Assembly (NCBI GenBank): GCA_018817245.1
Contig: JAHIUG010000077.1
Coordinates: forward strand, 1 to 21,754
DNA: 21,754 nucleotides
Source of the DNA: Patescibacteria group bacterium
GTDB lineage: Bacteria > Patescibacteriota > Patescibacteriia > 2-12-FULL-60-25
Reading direction: 5' to 3'
Shown: in pieces, positions 12,831 through 20,795 of the stretch
Layout of the letters: each line of letters begins with the position of its first letter
Numbering within the stretch: position 1 is the stretch's first letter
Translations under genes and position numbers: made by a program
Notes under the pieces: generated by a model
The model's database searches: none
Seen by the model: the letters and a program-made list of their open reading frames with translations, nothing else
Told to the model about the DNA's origin: nothing

Positions 12831-14732
12831 CTATTCTTTTGTAAGCGCTTCCTGTTCAGGCACCTCTTGCCTAGAAGGTGGGAGTTCTCCTTCTGGGACA
12901 TCTTCTGCCACAGTTTGTATCTCAGCTACTCGCAATATTTCTTCTACTGATGATAGACCGTCAAGCGCTTTTAATAGACCGTCTTGAACCATGGTTACCA
13001 TGCCTTGTTTGGATGCGACCTCGGCCATTTGATATTCAGATACATTGCCCGTGAGAATGAGATTCTCTATTTCTTTGGTCATTACCATGACTTCATAAAT
13101 ACCAAGTCTTCCTTTGTAGCCGAGGCCGTCGCAGGTTTCGCATTTCGGTCCGTCCTCAGGTGGTCCGTAGAATTCAAGTTTGGAAAAGTCTACGGTGTAA
13201 CCTGAGTTTTCCGGAATGGCTTTGAGTGCTTGTTTAACTTCAGCCATTACAGAAGCGCTGGGTTCAATTCTTTTTTTACAATTTTCGCACAGACGACGCA
13301 CCAGACGCTGACCAATGATTGCGTTAATCGCCGGAGCCAGCAGGAAAGGTTTGGCACCCATGGACAAGAAGCGGGGGATCGCGGCGGCAGCTGAATTTGT
13401 GTGAACCGTTGAAACAACCAGGTGCCCCGTAAGTGCGGCTTGAATGGAAATATCCGCGGTTTCCAAATCTCTAATTTCTCCGACCATTACAACATCCGGA
13501 TCCTGACGAAGAATTGAGCGTAGACCGCGCGCGAAGTCATACTTTTTTTCATGATCAATCTGGCTTTGATTGATGCCTTCCAATTTATATTCCACCGGAT
13601 CTTCCAGAGTGATTATTTTTACATTCGGTGTATTGAGTTTATTTAAAATCGCATACAGTGTGGTGGTTTTACCTGAACCTGTCGGACCAGTGGTAATTAT
13701 CATTCCGTTTGGTCGCTGTATCTCGCGTTTGATTTGTTCATATGCTTTACCGCGAATGCCAAGCTTTTCAAATTCCAATGATATTGCAGTTGGGCGCAAA
13801 ATACGCATAACCACAGACTCGCCAAATGCTGTGGGGAGAAAGGAAACGCGAATTTCAATTTTCTCTTCGCCAAGATAAATGGTGATACGTCCATCTTGTG
13901 GAATACTGGCTATGTTAATTTTCGCGCCGGCAACAAGTTTGAGGCGGCTGATCATCTGTTTCCACAAACTTTTTTGAAGCTTAGCTACGTCATGGAGTAT
14001 GCCGTCAATTCTAAAGCGAAGTTTAATATCTTTTTCTTCAGCTTCAACGTGAACGTCAGAGGCTTTGCTTTTAAGCGCAGCACCGATCATTAATGTGACA
14101 ACATCCGTGACTGACACGGTTGTAATTTTTTCTTGAAGATCGCGAAAGCTGGTGATTTCTTTTTCCCATCGTTTAAGATCTTCTTCTTCTATTCTCACTC
14201 CGTAGATGACCTCTTTGGTTTCAGGAATCGCCGCATATAATTTTAGAGCGTTTAGCAGACTTGTTTCCGAAACCAAGTAGATTTGAATGTTAGCGCTCTG
14301 TTCTTTTGCCAATTTTTCAGCGATCGCATCAATTTTCGCGCCCGGCTGAGTTGTGGCAATACGGATTTCATCTTCGTGTTTTAAGAACGGCAACACTCTA
14401 TCTTTTTCAGCCTGCTCTCTCGGTATCAATGAAAGGATTTCTGGAGCAATAGGAAAAGCTTTAAGATTAATATATGGCAAGTTCAGTTCAGCGGCTTGTT
14501 TTTCTGCCCGTCTCTCAAGCTCAATAAGCTTGATTTCGCTCATCTTTTCGGAAAGCTTTGCTTCTTTGGTTTCGTCGCGCAGCTTATCGCTGGCATCACT
14601 GGATGTTTTAACCGGTGTGGCACCCTTAATATACCCAGTGGCTTTTGGGGGCGTAGAAGCAGCTTGCGCGGCGCGAGCTTTTTTTAGCAAGTCTTCTATT
14701 GATGGAGCTTTTTGCGGTGATGCGTTTGTCAT
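12831..14732 (-). CDS. pilB: Type IV pilus assembly ATPase PilB (GspE/PilB family)
   Basis: The cytoplasmic hexameric motor that powers pilin polymerisation, or type II secretion in its GspE relatives. A flexible N-terminus (1-60) precedes a MshEN-like domain (about 70-165). The ATPase core has Walker A GPTGSGKT (349-356), the Asp box ITLEDPVEY (374-382), Walker B DVVMVGEIRD (413-422) and the His box STVHTN (441-446). Zinc-binding cysteines are LCENC (C482, C485) and KCETC near 529. All catalytic residues are present over 633 residues. No other pilus gene is in the window; the upstream membrane-protein gene is co-directional with a 97-base gap. PilB rather than PilT is favoured by the N-terminal domain and tetracysteine. 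Confidence 0.94.
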   Translation of the reverse strand: MTNASPQKAPSIEDLLKKARAAQAASTPPKATGYIKGATPVKTSSDASDKLRDETKEAKLSEKMSEIKLIELERRAEKQAAELNLPYINLKAFPIAPEILSLIPREQAEKDRVLPFLKHEDEIRIATTQPGAKIDAIAEKLAKEQSANIQIYLVSETSLLNALKLYAAIPETKEVIYGVRIEEEDLKRWEKEITSFRDLQEKITTVSVTDVVTLMIGAALKSKASDVHVEAEEKDIKLRFRIDGILHDVAKLQKSLWKQMISRLKLVAGAKINIASIPQDGRITIYLGEEKIEIRVSFLPTAFGESVVMRILRPTAISLEFEKLGIRGKAYEQIKREIQRPNGMIITTGPTGSGKTTTLYAILNKLNTPNVKIITLEDPVEYKLEGINQSQIDHEKKYDFARGLRSILRQDPDVVMVGEIRDLETADISIQAALTGHLVVSTVHTNSAAAAIPRFLSMGAKPFLLAPAINAIIGQRLVRRLCENCKKRIEPSASVMAEVKQALKAIPENSGYTVDFSKLEFYGPPEDGPKCETCDGLGYKGRLGIYEVMVMTKEIENLILTGNVSEYQMAEVASKQGMVTMVQDGLLKALDGLSSVEEILRVAEIQTVAEDVPEGELPPSRQEVPEQEALTKE

Positions 14733-14802
14733 GGGTATGACGAATTGACGAATAATGGTCTACGAAAATACGAAAATAAATTCACTATTGAATCTACTAC
14801 TG

Positions 14803-14833
14803 AATATACCACTGTATACCAATCGTATATCAA
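14803..14833 (-). promoter_or_regulatory. Possible promoter for pilB
   Basis: Minus strand has extended -10 TGGTATATT (14803-14811) and TTGATA (14828-14833) with a 19-base spacer, longer than elsewhere in the window. A leader of about 64 nt would result. Confidence 0.35.
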
Positions 14834-15840
14834 CTGTTTATTTTAAAGAATCCGGTTGCGTTTCTTATTATTCGGTGGAGCTTTGGTACGACTCCGCCTT
14901 CGCCGAGTTTGCGGTAGAGATATGTCCAGGTTGCGTATTGAAGTTGAATTGTAAAAGCTGCAGCAGCTAAGGTTCCCAAGAAGAAAATTACCAATCCAAT
15001 TATTACGCTAATAGCGAATAAAGTGCTGGACTGGATTATGGCAGCTGCGATAAAAAAGACCAACACGGGAATCATTAGGAACAAGTAGCCGAACATAAAT
15101 AAGATCCAGATGCCGATGGAAAGCAGGGCTTGAATTACTGCGGTTTCTATTATAACCACCCAGTGTTTTGTGAAAAGCTTGTAACCACGTTCAATCGCAG
15201 CGGCTAAAGGAGCGCCTTGAAGTATTAAAGCGTTTAAGGCGAATATTTGAACAATGGCTATTAGGAATACAAGTGGTATAAATATGATGAACGAAACGAG
15301 GTAAACCGTGTATGCGGCAGAGGTTGTTTGTTCGATGGCCAGATACAGAGGTAGAGTAACGATAAATCGCAGAATCCAGAGAACGGCCAATACCAATACA
15401 TTTAAAACCAGGATGGGCCAGAATGCGCCCGCGCCTACTTTAAACGCTTCATTAAGTTCCGGCTTTTGACCGCGTTTACGAGCACCCATGGCATATATAA
15501 GCCCTCCTTGCGAGACGCAGGAAAGAGCAATAAAGAAAACAAGAATCAGTGCCAGGAGCAACAATGTTTCTATACCACCGATTATTGAGATTATTGAATG
15601 AAAACCCGATGCGCTTGTTTGTATAGCGTTTAGAAAAGCTTTACCCGCACCAATGTTAACCGCACCATATTCCATGGAAAAAGAATTAACGGATTTCCAT
15701 AAAACGTCATATGCACCAGCGCTTACTAAAAAGCCGGCAAAGATAGAAAGAACCCAATAGCGTTTATCTTGCCAGGCTGTGCGTATGGCATGAGAAAGAA
15801 CCTCTCGATAAACAGGTCCGTGGTGAATTTTGCGTATCAT
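14830..15840 (-). CDS. Multipass membrane protein of unknown function
   Basis: A 336-residue integral membrane protein. Hydrophobic segments appear at about residues 30-50, 85-115, 140-170, 180-210, 235-265 and 270-300, so six or more transmembrane helices are likely. The N-terminal YREVLSHAIRTAWQDKRYW is amphipathic, and the C-terminal QLQYATWTYLYRKL is typical of bacterial membrane proteins of the glycerophosphodiesterase-membrane-domain-like group. That resemblance is weak and no catalytic motif is seen. The frame extends to 15849, but the ATG at 15840 lies 2 bases after the start predicted from a perfect TATAAT, so it is preferred. It lies between ftsH and pilB on the same strand. Confidence 0.85.
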   Translation of the reverse strand: MIRKIHHGPVYREVLSHAIRTAWQDKRYWVLSIFAGFLVSAGAYDVLWKSVNSFSMEYGAVNIGAGKAFLNAIQTSASGFHSIISIIGGIETLLLLALILVFFIALSCVSQGGLIYAMGARKRGQKPELNEAFKVGAGAFWPILVLNVLVLAVLWILRFIVTLPLYLAIEQTTSAAYTVYLVSFIIFIPLVFLIAIVQIFALNALILQGAPLAAAIERGYKLFTKHWVVIIETAVIQALLSIGIWILFMFGYLFLMIPVLVFFIAAAIIQSSTLFAISVIIGLVIFFLGTLAAAAFTIQLQYATWTYLYRKLGEGGVVPKLHRIIRNATGFFKINS

Positions 15841-15848
15841 ATGCAACA

Positions 15849-15857
15849 ATTATACCA
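15849..15857 (-). promoter_or_regulatory. Extended -10 promoter of the membrane-protein gene
   Basis: Minus strand reads TGGTATAAT, a perfect extended -10. The predicted start at 15842 leaves a 2-nt leader. No good -35 is seen, as is common with extended -10 sites. Confidence 0.65.
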
Positions 15858-15935
15858 CGGACTCGCTGACTGAAGAACAAGTAAATCAGCAAACTAAAGA
15901 ACTGAAGAACTTATGAACTAAATAACAAATGTTTC

Positions 15936-17801
15936 TTAGTTTTTACGCTCCTCAGTTCCCGGGTCGGATAACAAGTTTTTCGGATTCGCAGGAGGGACTC
16001 CGATTACCTTGTAGAACTCCTCGCGTTCCAAAGTTTCCTTAACTAATAATTCATCAGAAACTTTAACTACAGCTTCTTTATTTTGTTGGATTATCTCCTG
16101 GGCTTTCTGTAAACCATTAGAAATCAATTTATCAATTTCTTGATCGATTTTACTTGCCACTCCTTCAGAGTAGTTACGGTTTTCGTGGATTTCACGTCCT
16201 AGGAATATTAGCTCATCTTTTTCTCCATAGGTTCGTGGACCCAATGTCTCTGACATGCCCCATTGAGTTACCATCTGTCGTGCTAAATTTGTTACTTGCT
16301 GCATGTCGCTAGACGCACCAGTTGTAATGTCACCGAAAAAGATTTTTTCAGCGGCAAACCCTCCAAGCATTACAGCAATATCCTCTACATATTCTTGGCG
16401 TCGTCTCATCATCTTATCTAGTAATGGCATCTTAAGCGTGTAACCAGCTGCGCGGCCACGAGAGATGATGGAGATTTTTCGTACTGGATCTGTATTTTTT
16501 TGAAGATGGGCTACTATTGCGTGACCGGCCTCGTGAACGGCTGTAATTTTGCGCTCGTCTTCCTGAAGAACGCGGCCTTTGCGTTCCGGACCAAGCATAA
16601 CCTTTTCTATAGACTCCAAAAGATCGGTCATCTCAATTTGCTTTTTATCACGTCGTGCTGCAAGTATCGCAGCCTCATTCATGAGATTAGCTAGGTCAGC
16701 TCCGCTAAAGCCAGGAGTTCGTTCGGCCAGTGCCCGAAGTTCCGCGCCATCAGCCAATGGTTTATTTTTTGCGTGTATCTCTAAAATAGATTCTCTGTCA
16801 TTTATATCAGGAAGATCAAGAATCACTCGACGATCGAATCTACCCGGTCTTAACAACGCAGGATCAAGAACATCTGGTCGGTTTGTGGCGGCCATCACGA
16901 TAATGCCCTGATTGGGCTCAAAGCCGTCCATCTCAACCAGAATTTGATTTAGCGTCTGTTCTCGCTCATCATGGGACCCGCCGAGTCCTGAGCCGCGCTG
17001 ACGTCCTACAGCGTCAATTTCATCAATAAATACAATACAAGGGGCGCGCTTTTTTGCCTTGTCAAATAAATCGCGTACTCGCGACGCACCAACTCCAACG
17101 AGCATCTCTACGAATTCCGAGCCACTCATGTGAAAGAAGGGGACTCCAGCCTCGCCCGCAACCGCTCTGGCTAAAAGTGTTTTTCCGGTACCGGGAGAAC
17201 CCATGAGCAAGACGCCTTTTGGAATTTTTGCACCCAAAGCTACAAACTTGGCGGGGATTTTTAGGAATTCAACTATTTCAGTCAGCTCTTCTTTTGCTTC
17301 CTTAACGCCAGCGACGTCTTTAAAGGTTTCTTTATTTTTTGTGTCCTTTTCCATTTCTTTGGCCTTTGATTGACCAAATGACATAGCATTTTTGTTCTGC
17401 CCCTGTACCTGTCTAAAAAACAGCCAAATTAATCCGAAGATTAAAATGAATGGGATTAGATTGGGTATGATTACTCGCGCCCAATAACTTGCGCCGGAAG
17501 CCTCTTTAACTTCAATTGGGATTGCGCGGATTTTTTCGGATGGTACACCGTAATTATTCAGAAGCTCCGACAAAGATTCACCACTTTCTTTTTTAACAAT
17601 AGCTTCTGTATCGTCTCTCAGAATTACATCAACTTCAGTACCACGAATAATTAGGGATTTTACGTTTCCTTGTTCGATCTCTGTGGCTAGCGTAGTCAGA
17701 TCTAAGGTTTTTGTTTCATCAACATTAACAAAAGCTAAAATTACACCGACGATTGCCAGAGCGCCAATAAATAATAATACGTTACGTAATGTTTGATTCA
17801 T
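15936..17801 (-). CDS. ftsH: ATP-dependent zinc metalloprotease FtsH
   Basis: A membrane-anchored AAA+ protease that degrades misfolded membrane proteins and short-lived regulators. Transmembrane helices lie at about 8-26 and 111-130 with the small FtsH extracytoplasmic domain between. The AAA module has Walker A GSPGTGKT (201-208), Walker B IVFIDEID (256-263) and the second region of homology ending RPGRFDRR (318-325). The protease site is HEAGH (423-427), with a third ligand aspartate expected in the ATTGASSDMQQ-like region, seen here as TTGASSDMQQ. At 621 residues it is full length. It lies 85 bases downstream of rpsA with no clear terminator between, so read-through is possible. The ATG has no SD site. 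Confidence 0.97.
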   Translation of the reverse strand: MNQTLRNVLLFIGALAIVGVILAFVNVDETKTLDLTTLATEIEQGNVKSLIIRGTEVDVILRDDTEAIVKKESGESLSELLNNYGVPSEKIRAIPIEVKEASGASYWARVIIPNLIPFILIFGLIWLFFRQVQGQNKNAMSFGQSKAKEMEKDTKNKETFKDVAGVKEAKEELTEIVEFLKIPAKFVALGAKIPKGVLLMGSPGTGKTLLARAVAGEAGVPFFHMSGSEFVEMLVGVGASRVRDLFDKAKKRAPCIVFIDEIDAVGRQRGSGLGGSHDEREQTLNQILVEMDGFEPNQGIIVMAATNRPDVLDPALLRPGRFDRRVILDLPDINDRESILEIHAKNKPLADGAELRALAERTPGFSGADLANLMNEAAILAARRDKKQIEMTDLLESIEKVMLGPERKGRVLQEDERKITAVHEAGHAIVAHLQKNTDPVRKISIISRGRAAGYTLKMPLLDKMMRRRQEYVEDIAVMLGGFAAEKIFFGDITTGASSDMQQVTNLARQMVTQWGMSETLGPRTYGEKDELIFLGREIHENRNYSEGVASKIDQEIDKLISNGLQKAQEIIQQNKEAVVKVSDELLVKETLEREEFYKVIGVPPANPKNLLSDPGTEERKN

Positions 17802-17886
17802 AAGTTGAGGATTTTGAAGTTAGAAGCGGGAAGTAATAGGTCCGGAATAGAACTAACTTTGGATTAAAACTCCCGGTTTCTATATT

Positions 17887-19032
17887 TTATTCCTCCGCTA
17901 CTACAGCTGTTTCAGGCTCTTGTACTGGTTCTTCTTCCTTGGCTTTCTTTAAAGACAAACCAAGTCTGTGACTTTTTGGGTCAATAGAAACAATGCGGAA
18001 ATCAAGTTCATCTCCCATGCGGGCGATTTCATTTACATCTTTAACCGGTTTGTCAGCCAGCTCACTAATGTGGGCTAGACCGTGAATTTCAGGGTCAAGC
18101 TCCACAAATAAACCGAAAGGATTGATTTTGAGTACGCATCCTTTGACAGTCTGTCCGACTTTATATTTTTCGATCACACCCTTCCATGGGTCGGGGATTA
18201 GTTTTTTCATTGATAGAAAGATTTTTGATCCTTCCACATTTATAATTTCAGCTTTAACTCGGTCGCCCGGTTTGAGCAGGTCTTGCGGGTGATCGATGCG
18301 CTGCCATGCTATTTCAGAGATATGCACCAAGCCTTCAAGATTTTCATCAAATCGCACAAAGGCGCCAAAATCAGTGACAGCTGTAATTTCACCCTCGACA
18401 GTATCGCCGACTTTATATTTGGAGATAACACCCTCCTGTTTAGTTTCCCAAACAGCCTTCTCTGACACAATCAATTTTTCCTCTTCCGGATTTGAATCTA
18501 TGATTTTGACATCTATGGTTTGACCAACAAGCTCTTTTAGCTTTTCAAGAATCTTATTTTTTTCACCACCAACCACACGTGGATAGTTTTCGGGAGAAAG
18601 TTGAGAGACCGGCAAGAAGCCGTTAACACCTTCCAAACGAACTATAAGACCTCCTTTGTTTGCATCCAGAATTTTTACCGGAACGACAGTTCCTTCACCG
18701 AAAACATCTTTTAAGTTATCCCATGATTGCTTGCGACCCGCGCCTTTGAGGGATAGTTCAATTTCTCCAAATTCATTATCAAGATCAATTACCGCAGCTT
18801 CTACTTTATCGCCTGCTGATAAATTAATATTAGGATCAAGTTCCGGTCCGCGCACCAATCCTACTGCGATGCCGCCGATATCAATACGCACCTCATTTCG
18901 TCCTACTGAAATTACAGTTCCTTTAACCGAGTCACCTATTTTTGGAAAGTTAGGAGAAGTTTTGGTTAAGAGTTTATCAAACTCAGATACTTCTTGTTCT
19001 TTTGTTTGTTGGGTTAGTTGATTAGTTAACAT
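17887..19032 (-). CDS. rpsA: 30S ribosomal protein S1 (four S1 domains)
   Basis: Binds mRNA on the small ribosomal subunit. Four S1 (OB-fold) repeats are visible in 381 residues. Repeat 1 starts at GDSVKGTVISVGRNEVRI (about 32). Repeat 2 is degenerate, starting at VPVKILDANKGGLIV (about 115). Repeat 3 starts at GDTVEGEITAVTDFGAFV (about 210) and contains GLVHISE. Repeat 4 starts at GQTVKGCVLKINPFGLFV (about 295) and contains GLAHISE. E. coli S1 has six repeats, so this is a short form. The acidic C-terminus is complete. The ATG at 19032 lacks an SD site. A promoter and a leader hairpin lie upstream. It is immediately downstream of the large noncoding RNA. Confidence 0.93.
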   Translation of the reverse strand: MLTNQLTQQTKEQEVSEFDKLLTKTSPNFPKIGDSVKGTVISVGRNEVRIDIGGIAVGLVRGPELDPNINLSAGDKVEAAVIDLDNEFGEIELSLKGAGRKQSWDNLKDVFGEGTVVPVKILDANKGGLIVRLEGVNGFLPVSQLSPENYPRVVGGEKNKILEKLKELVGQTIDVKIIDSNPEEEKLIVSEKAVWETKQEGVISKYKVGDTVEGEITAVTDFGAFVRFDENLEGLVHISEIAWQRIDHPQDLLKPGDRVKAEIINVEGSKIFLSMKKLIPDPWKGVIEKYKVGQTVKGCVLKINPFGLFVELDPEIHGLAHISELADKPVKDVNEIARMGDELDFRIVSIDPKSHRLGLSLKKAKEEEPVQEPETAVVAEE

Positions 19033-19046
19033 TTGTTTTTGAGTTT

Positions 19047-19074
19047 ACCCAAGCATATTTCATGTTGCTTAGGC
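19047..19074 (-). promoter_or_regulatory. Leader hairpin of rpsA
   Basis: In the minus-strand leader GCCUAAGC pairs with GCUUGGGU (8 bp with two G-U pairs) around a 12-base loop. It ends 14 bases before the S1 start codon. S1 genes are often autoregulated through leader structure; that this one is so is inference. Confidence 0.4.
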
Positions 19075-19112
19075 CTTGAGCTAGGCTCATGGAGATTTAG
19101 TAAAGTGCGTAG

Positions 19113-19141
19113 ACTCTACATTAATAAGGGATTTTTGGCAA
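19113..19141 (-). promoter_or_regulatory. Promoter for rpsA
   Basis: On the minus strand: TTGCCA (19136-19141), a 17-base spacer and TAGAGT (19113-19118). Predicted start is near 19106, leaving a leader of about 74 nt. Confidence 0.55.
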
Positions 19142-19161
19142 TAGTTACAGGATTTTTGTAT

Positions 19162-19191
19162 AAAAAAAGGCCCGAGGGAGTACCAGGGGCC
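19162..19191 (-). terminator. Terminator of the giant RNA
   Basis: Minus strand GGCCC (19187-19191) pairs with GGGCC (19069+100 to 19073+100, i.e. 19169-19173), followed by seven U (19162-19168). It separates the RNA from the rpsA promoter. Confidence 0.75.
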
Positions 19192-20416
19192 GGAGGTGCT
19201 TCGACTTGCGTCGGAGCGAGTGTTTCCCGAAATTCGGGAGTGCTTGAGAGCTGATCGTAGTTTTTCTTCCGTCGTTATTCAGTCGGGATGGCTACTTGCG
19301 ATCAGTGATGAGGTCTGCCTCACATCAACTTAAGTGGTTCTCGAGAACCGGGTTCTAGAATTGATTGCTGGACCGAAATCCTGCGTTCTTTTCTGTCTCC
19401 TTTTACATAAGCCTCTCTTGCCTTTGCATGTTTGTCCGTAACCGGACTCGTGCTAGCCCGCAGAACGGACTAGGGGACTGTCTTGATAGTTTTCATACCC
19501 AGACAATTCCTTACGCATGCCTCTCATCTGAAGCAAATTCACGTTTTGGTTAGACTTGCGTAAAACCTTTGCGCTTCATTGTCCTATCTCCAGATTTGAG
19601 AAAGATCTAAATTCGGTTGGCTTCCGAATCTATTCAGTGTGTTCATGAGCACTTCTGTTAGTACGATTTTTGCCTACCTTATCAAGCTCACGCTTTGTTC
19701 CGGTAAACCGCACTAGAAGTGGTGCTCCCATGTTCTTTTCCGCATTGCTGCTTCTAAGTTCATGTTTGCACAACCGTCAGGATTCTTGTCTCACGAGGAA
19801 GGTTTTGAGGCCGACCGTGATTTAGGGTGACTAGACTCCTGACTCAGCGTTTCCATCATGCATTGATCAGCTTGGCTTTCACCTCGCTTCTCGACAATCG
19901 AGCTACGTTGCGTTTGTAGCTTAATTGTTTTTACAGGACTTTACGCTGTCACTGTTTGATCTTCAACAGACCTGATAGGTGCTCTGAGCTTGCGCTCTTT
20001 GCCTTGGGCTTTCGATTCGATTCCGCTTCCGTCGTCATCATTGCTTTTAGACCTACGCTTGGTCCGGAGCTCTGACTCAGGTTGCTTTATCGATTCGATC
20101 ACTTGTAATCCGCTAGTAGCTTCTCAGTTCATCTCCATCTCCGAAGAGTTGAGCATTTCCCTTTGTTGCAAACTAACTGATCCTATCTGATTCACTTCAC
20201 CGTTTTGGGGAGTGTCCTCAAGAGTAGCTCCGAAGAGTTTCTCTTTTGGTTCCCCATGACCGCCAATACTTATTCCGCGGAGGAACTTTTCTCGTCGCAT
20301 CTTGGACTAACCGAGGCTAGCCTTTGAATTGATTTGAAAAGTGATTGGGTGCTCGACCGTTTATTAGACTGTTTCTCTCACGGACTCCTTTCGGGTTGCC
20401 GCTTTGATCCTCAGTC

Positions 20417-20487
20417 CTCTTCGTGAAGACATACGTGACTTCCGCACAAGGCGATTATCGACGCTGTTACTTACGAAGAGATGTCTT
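20417..20487 (-). other. Pseudoknot-forming helices near the 5' end of the giant RNA
   Basis: 20417-20424 (CTCTTCGT) is perfectly complementary to 20473-20480, and 20426-20432 (AAGACAT) to 20481-20487. The two helices cross, which defines an H-type pseudoknot of 8 and 7 Watson-Crick pairs. Confidence 0.65.
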
Positions 20488-20551
20488 GCACCAGCCTTGG
20501 CTTTGCGGTCTGGTGTTGTGAACTTTTAATTCTCGAAAGAACGTGAGCAGT

Positions 20552-20580
20552 ATCATAGTCCTATCTGGAAACAGTGTCAA
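20552..20580 (-). promoter_or_regulatory. Strong promoter of the giant RNA
   Basis: On the minus strand: TTGACA (20575-20580), a 17-base spacer and TATGAT (20552-20557). This matches the rpsP promoter in both hexamers. Predicted start is about 20544-20545. Confidence 0.88.
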
Positions 20581-20780
20581 GGGGGTACGAGTGGATAAGT
20601 CCAATAGTGACGAAACGTTTGTAAGTAAAGCTATATTTTGAGCTTTGATGTAATAGATTGCTTTAAGAGTTATCCACAGATTGGATGTCGCTGATTTTCA
20701 TTTTTTTATTAAATTTCAACTTCCAACTTCTAATTTTCAAACTTCGTATGAGAATACTACTTACTGAATAACGGATACTG
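20581..20780. other. Intergenic region between divergent units
   Basis: No gene is seen. It holds AGTGGATAA (20590-20598) and TTATCCACA (20670-20678), which resemble DnaA boxes in opposite orientation. An AT-rich low-complexity stretch follows, with CAACTTCCAACTTCTAA and TACTACTTACTGAATAA words. Confidence 0.4.
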
Positions 20781-20786
20781 TATACT
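20781..20786 (+). promoter_or_regulatory. Possible -10 for the 20796 gene
   Basis: TATACT lies 9 bases before the ATG, so the predicted start leaves a leader of only about 3 nt. The -35 position (TACTTA) is a poor match. Confidence 0.35.
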
Positions 20787-20795
20787 TCTTTTACT

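Larger units (their letters stand above)
19162..20544 (-). ncRNA. Giant structured noncoding RNA (about 1.38 kb), family not recognised
   Basis: No ORF in this stretch exceeds about 66 residues on either strand, and none has a promoter, SD site or recognisable protein. Instead a near-consensus promoter sits at its upstream end and an intrinsic terminator at its downstream end. Minus-strand hairpins, in plus-strand coordinates, include 20489-20515, 20228-20237 and 20139-20148 (CUC-UUCG-GAG twice), 19902-19920, 19890-19902, 19635-19657, 19612-19628, 19453-19473 (8-bp stem), 19434-19447, 19336-19349, 19305-19323, 19225-19239, and 19198-19217 with a GCAA loop. A 7-bp helix joins 19251-19257 to 19299-19305, and a pseudoknot lies at 20417-20487. 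Joining segments are rich in A and GAAA, as in ornate large RNAs. I saw no rRNA, RNase P, tmRNA or group II domain V signature. Function is unknown. Confidence 0.8.

Noticed and set aside
19365..20190. Short ORFs (62 and 66 residues) inside the noncoding stretch
   Set aside because: No SD site, promoter or family resemblance, and they lie antisense to the well-bounded RNA; such lengths are expected by chance.
19162..20544. Giant RNA as rRNA fragment, RNase P RNA, tmRNA or a self-splicing intron
   Set aside because: I looked for conserved rRNA segments, RNase P core motifs, tRNA-like ends and a group II domain V and saw none. It also has its own promoter and terminator rather than flanking exons.
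20590..20678. Two DnaA-box-like 9-mers (AGTGGATAA and TTATCCACA) as a replication origin
   Set aside because: Only two boxes, about one such match is expected by chance in a window of this size, and no dnaA, dnaN or other origin genes are near.
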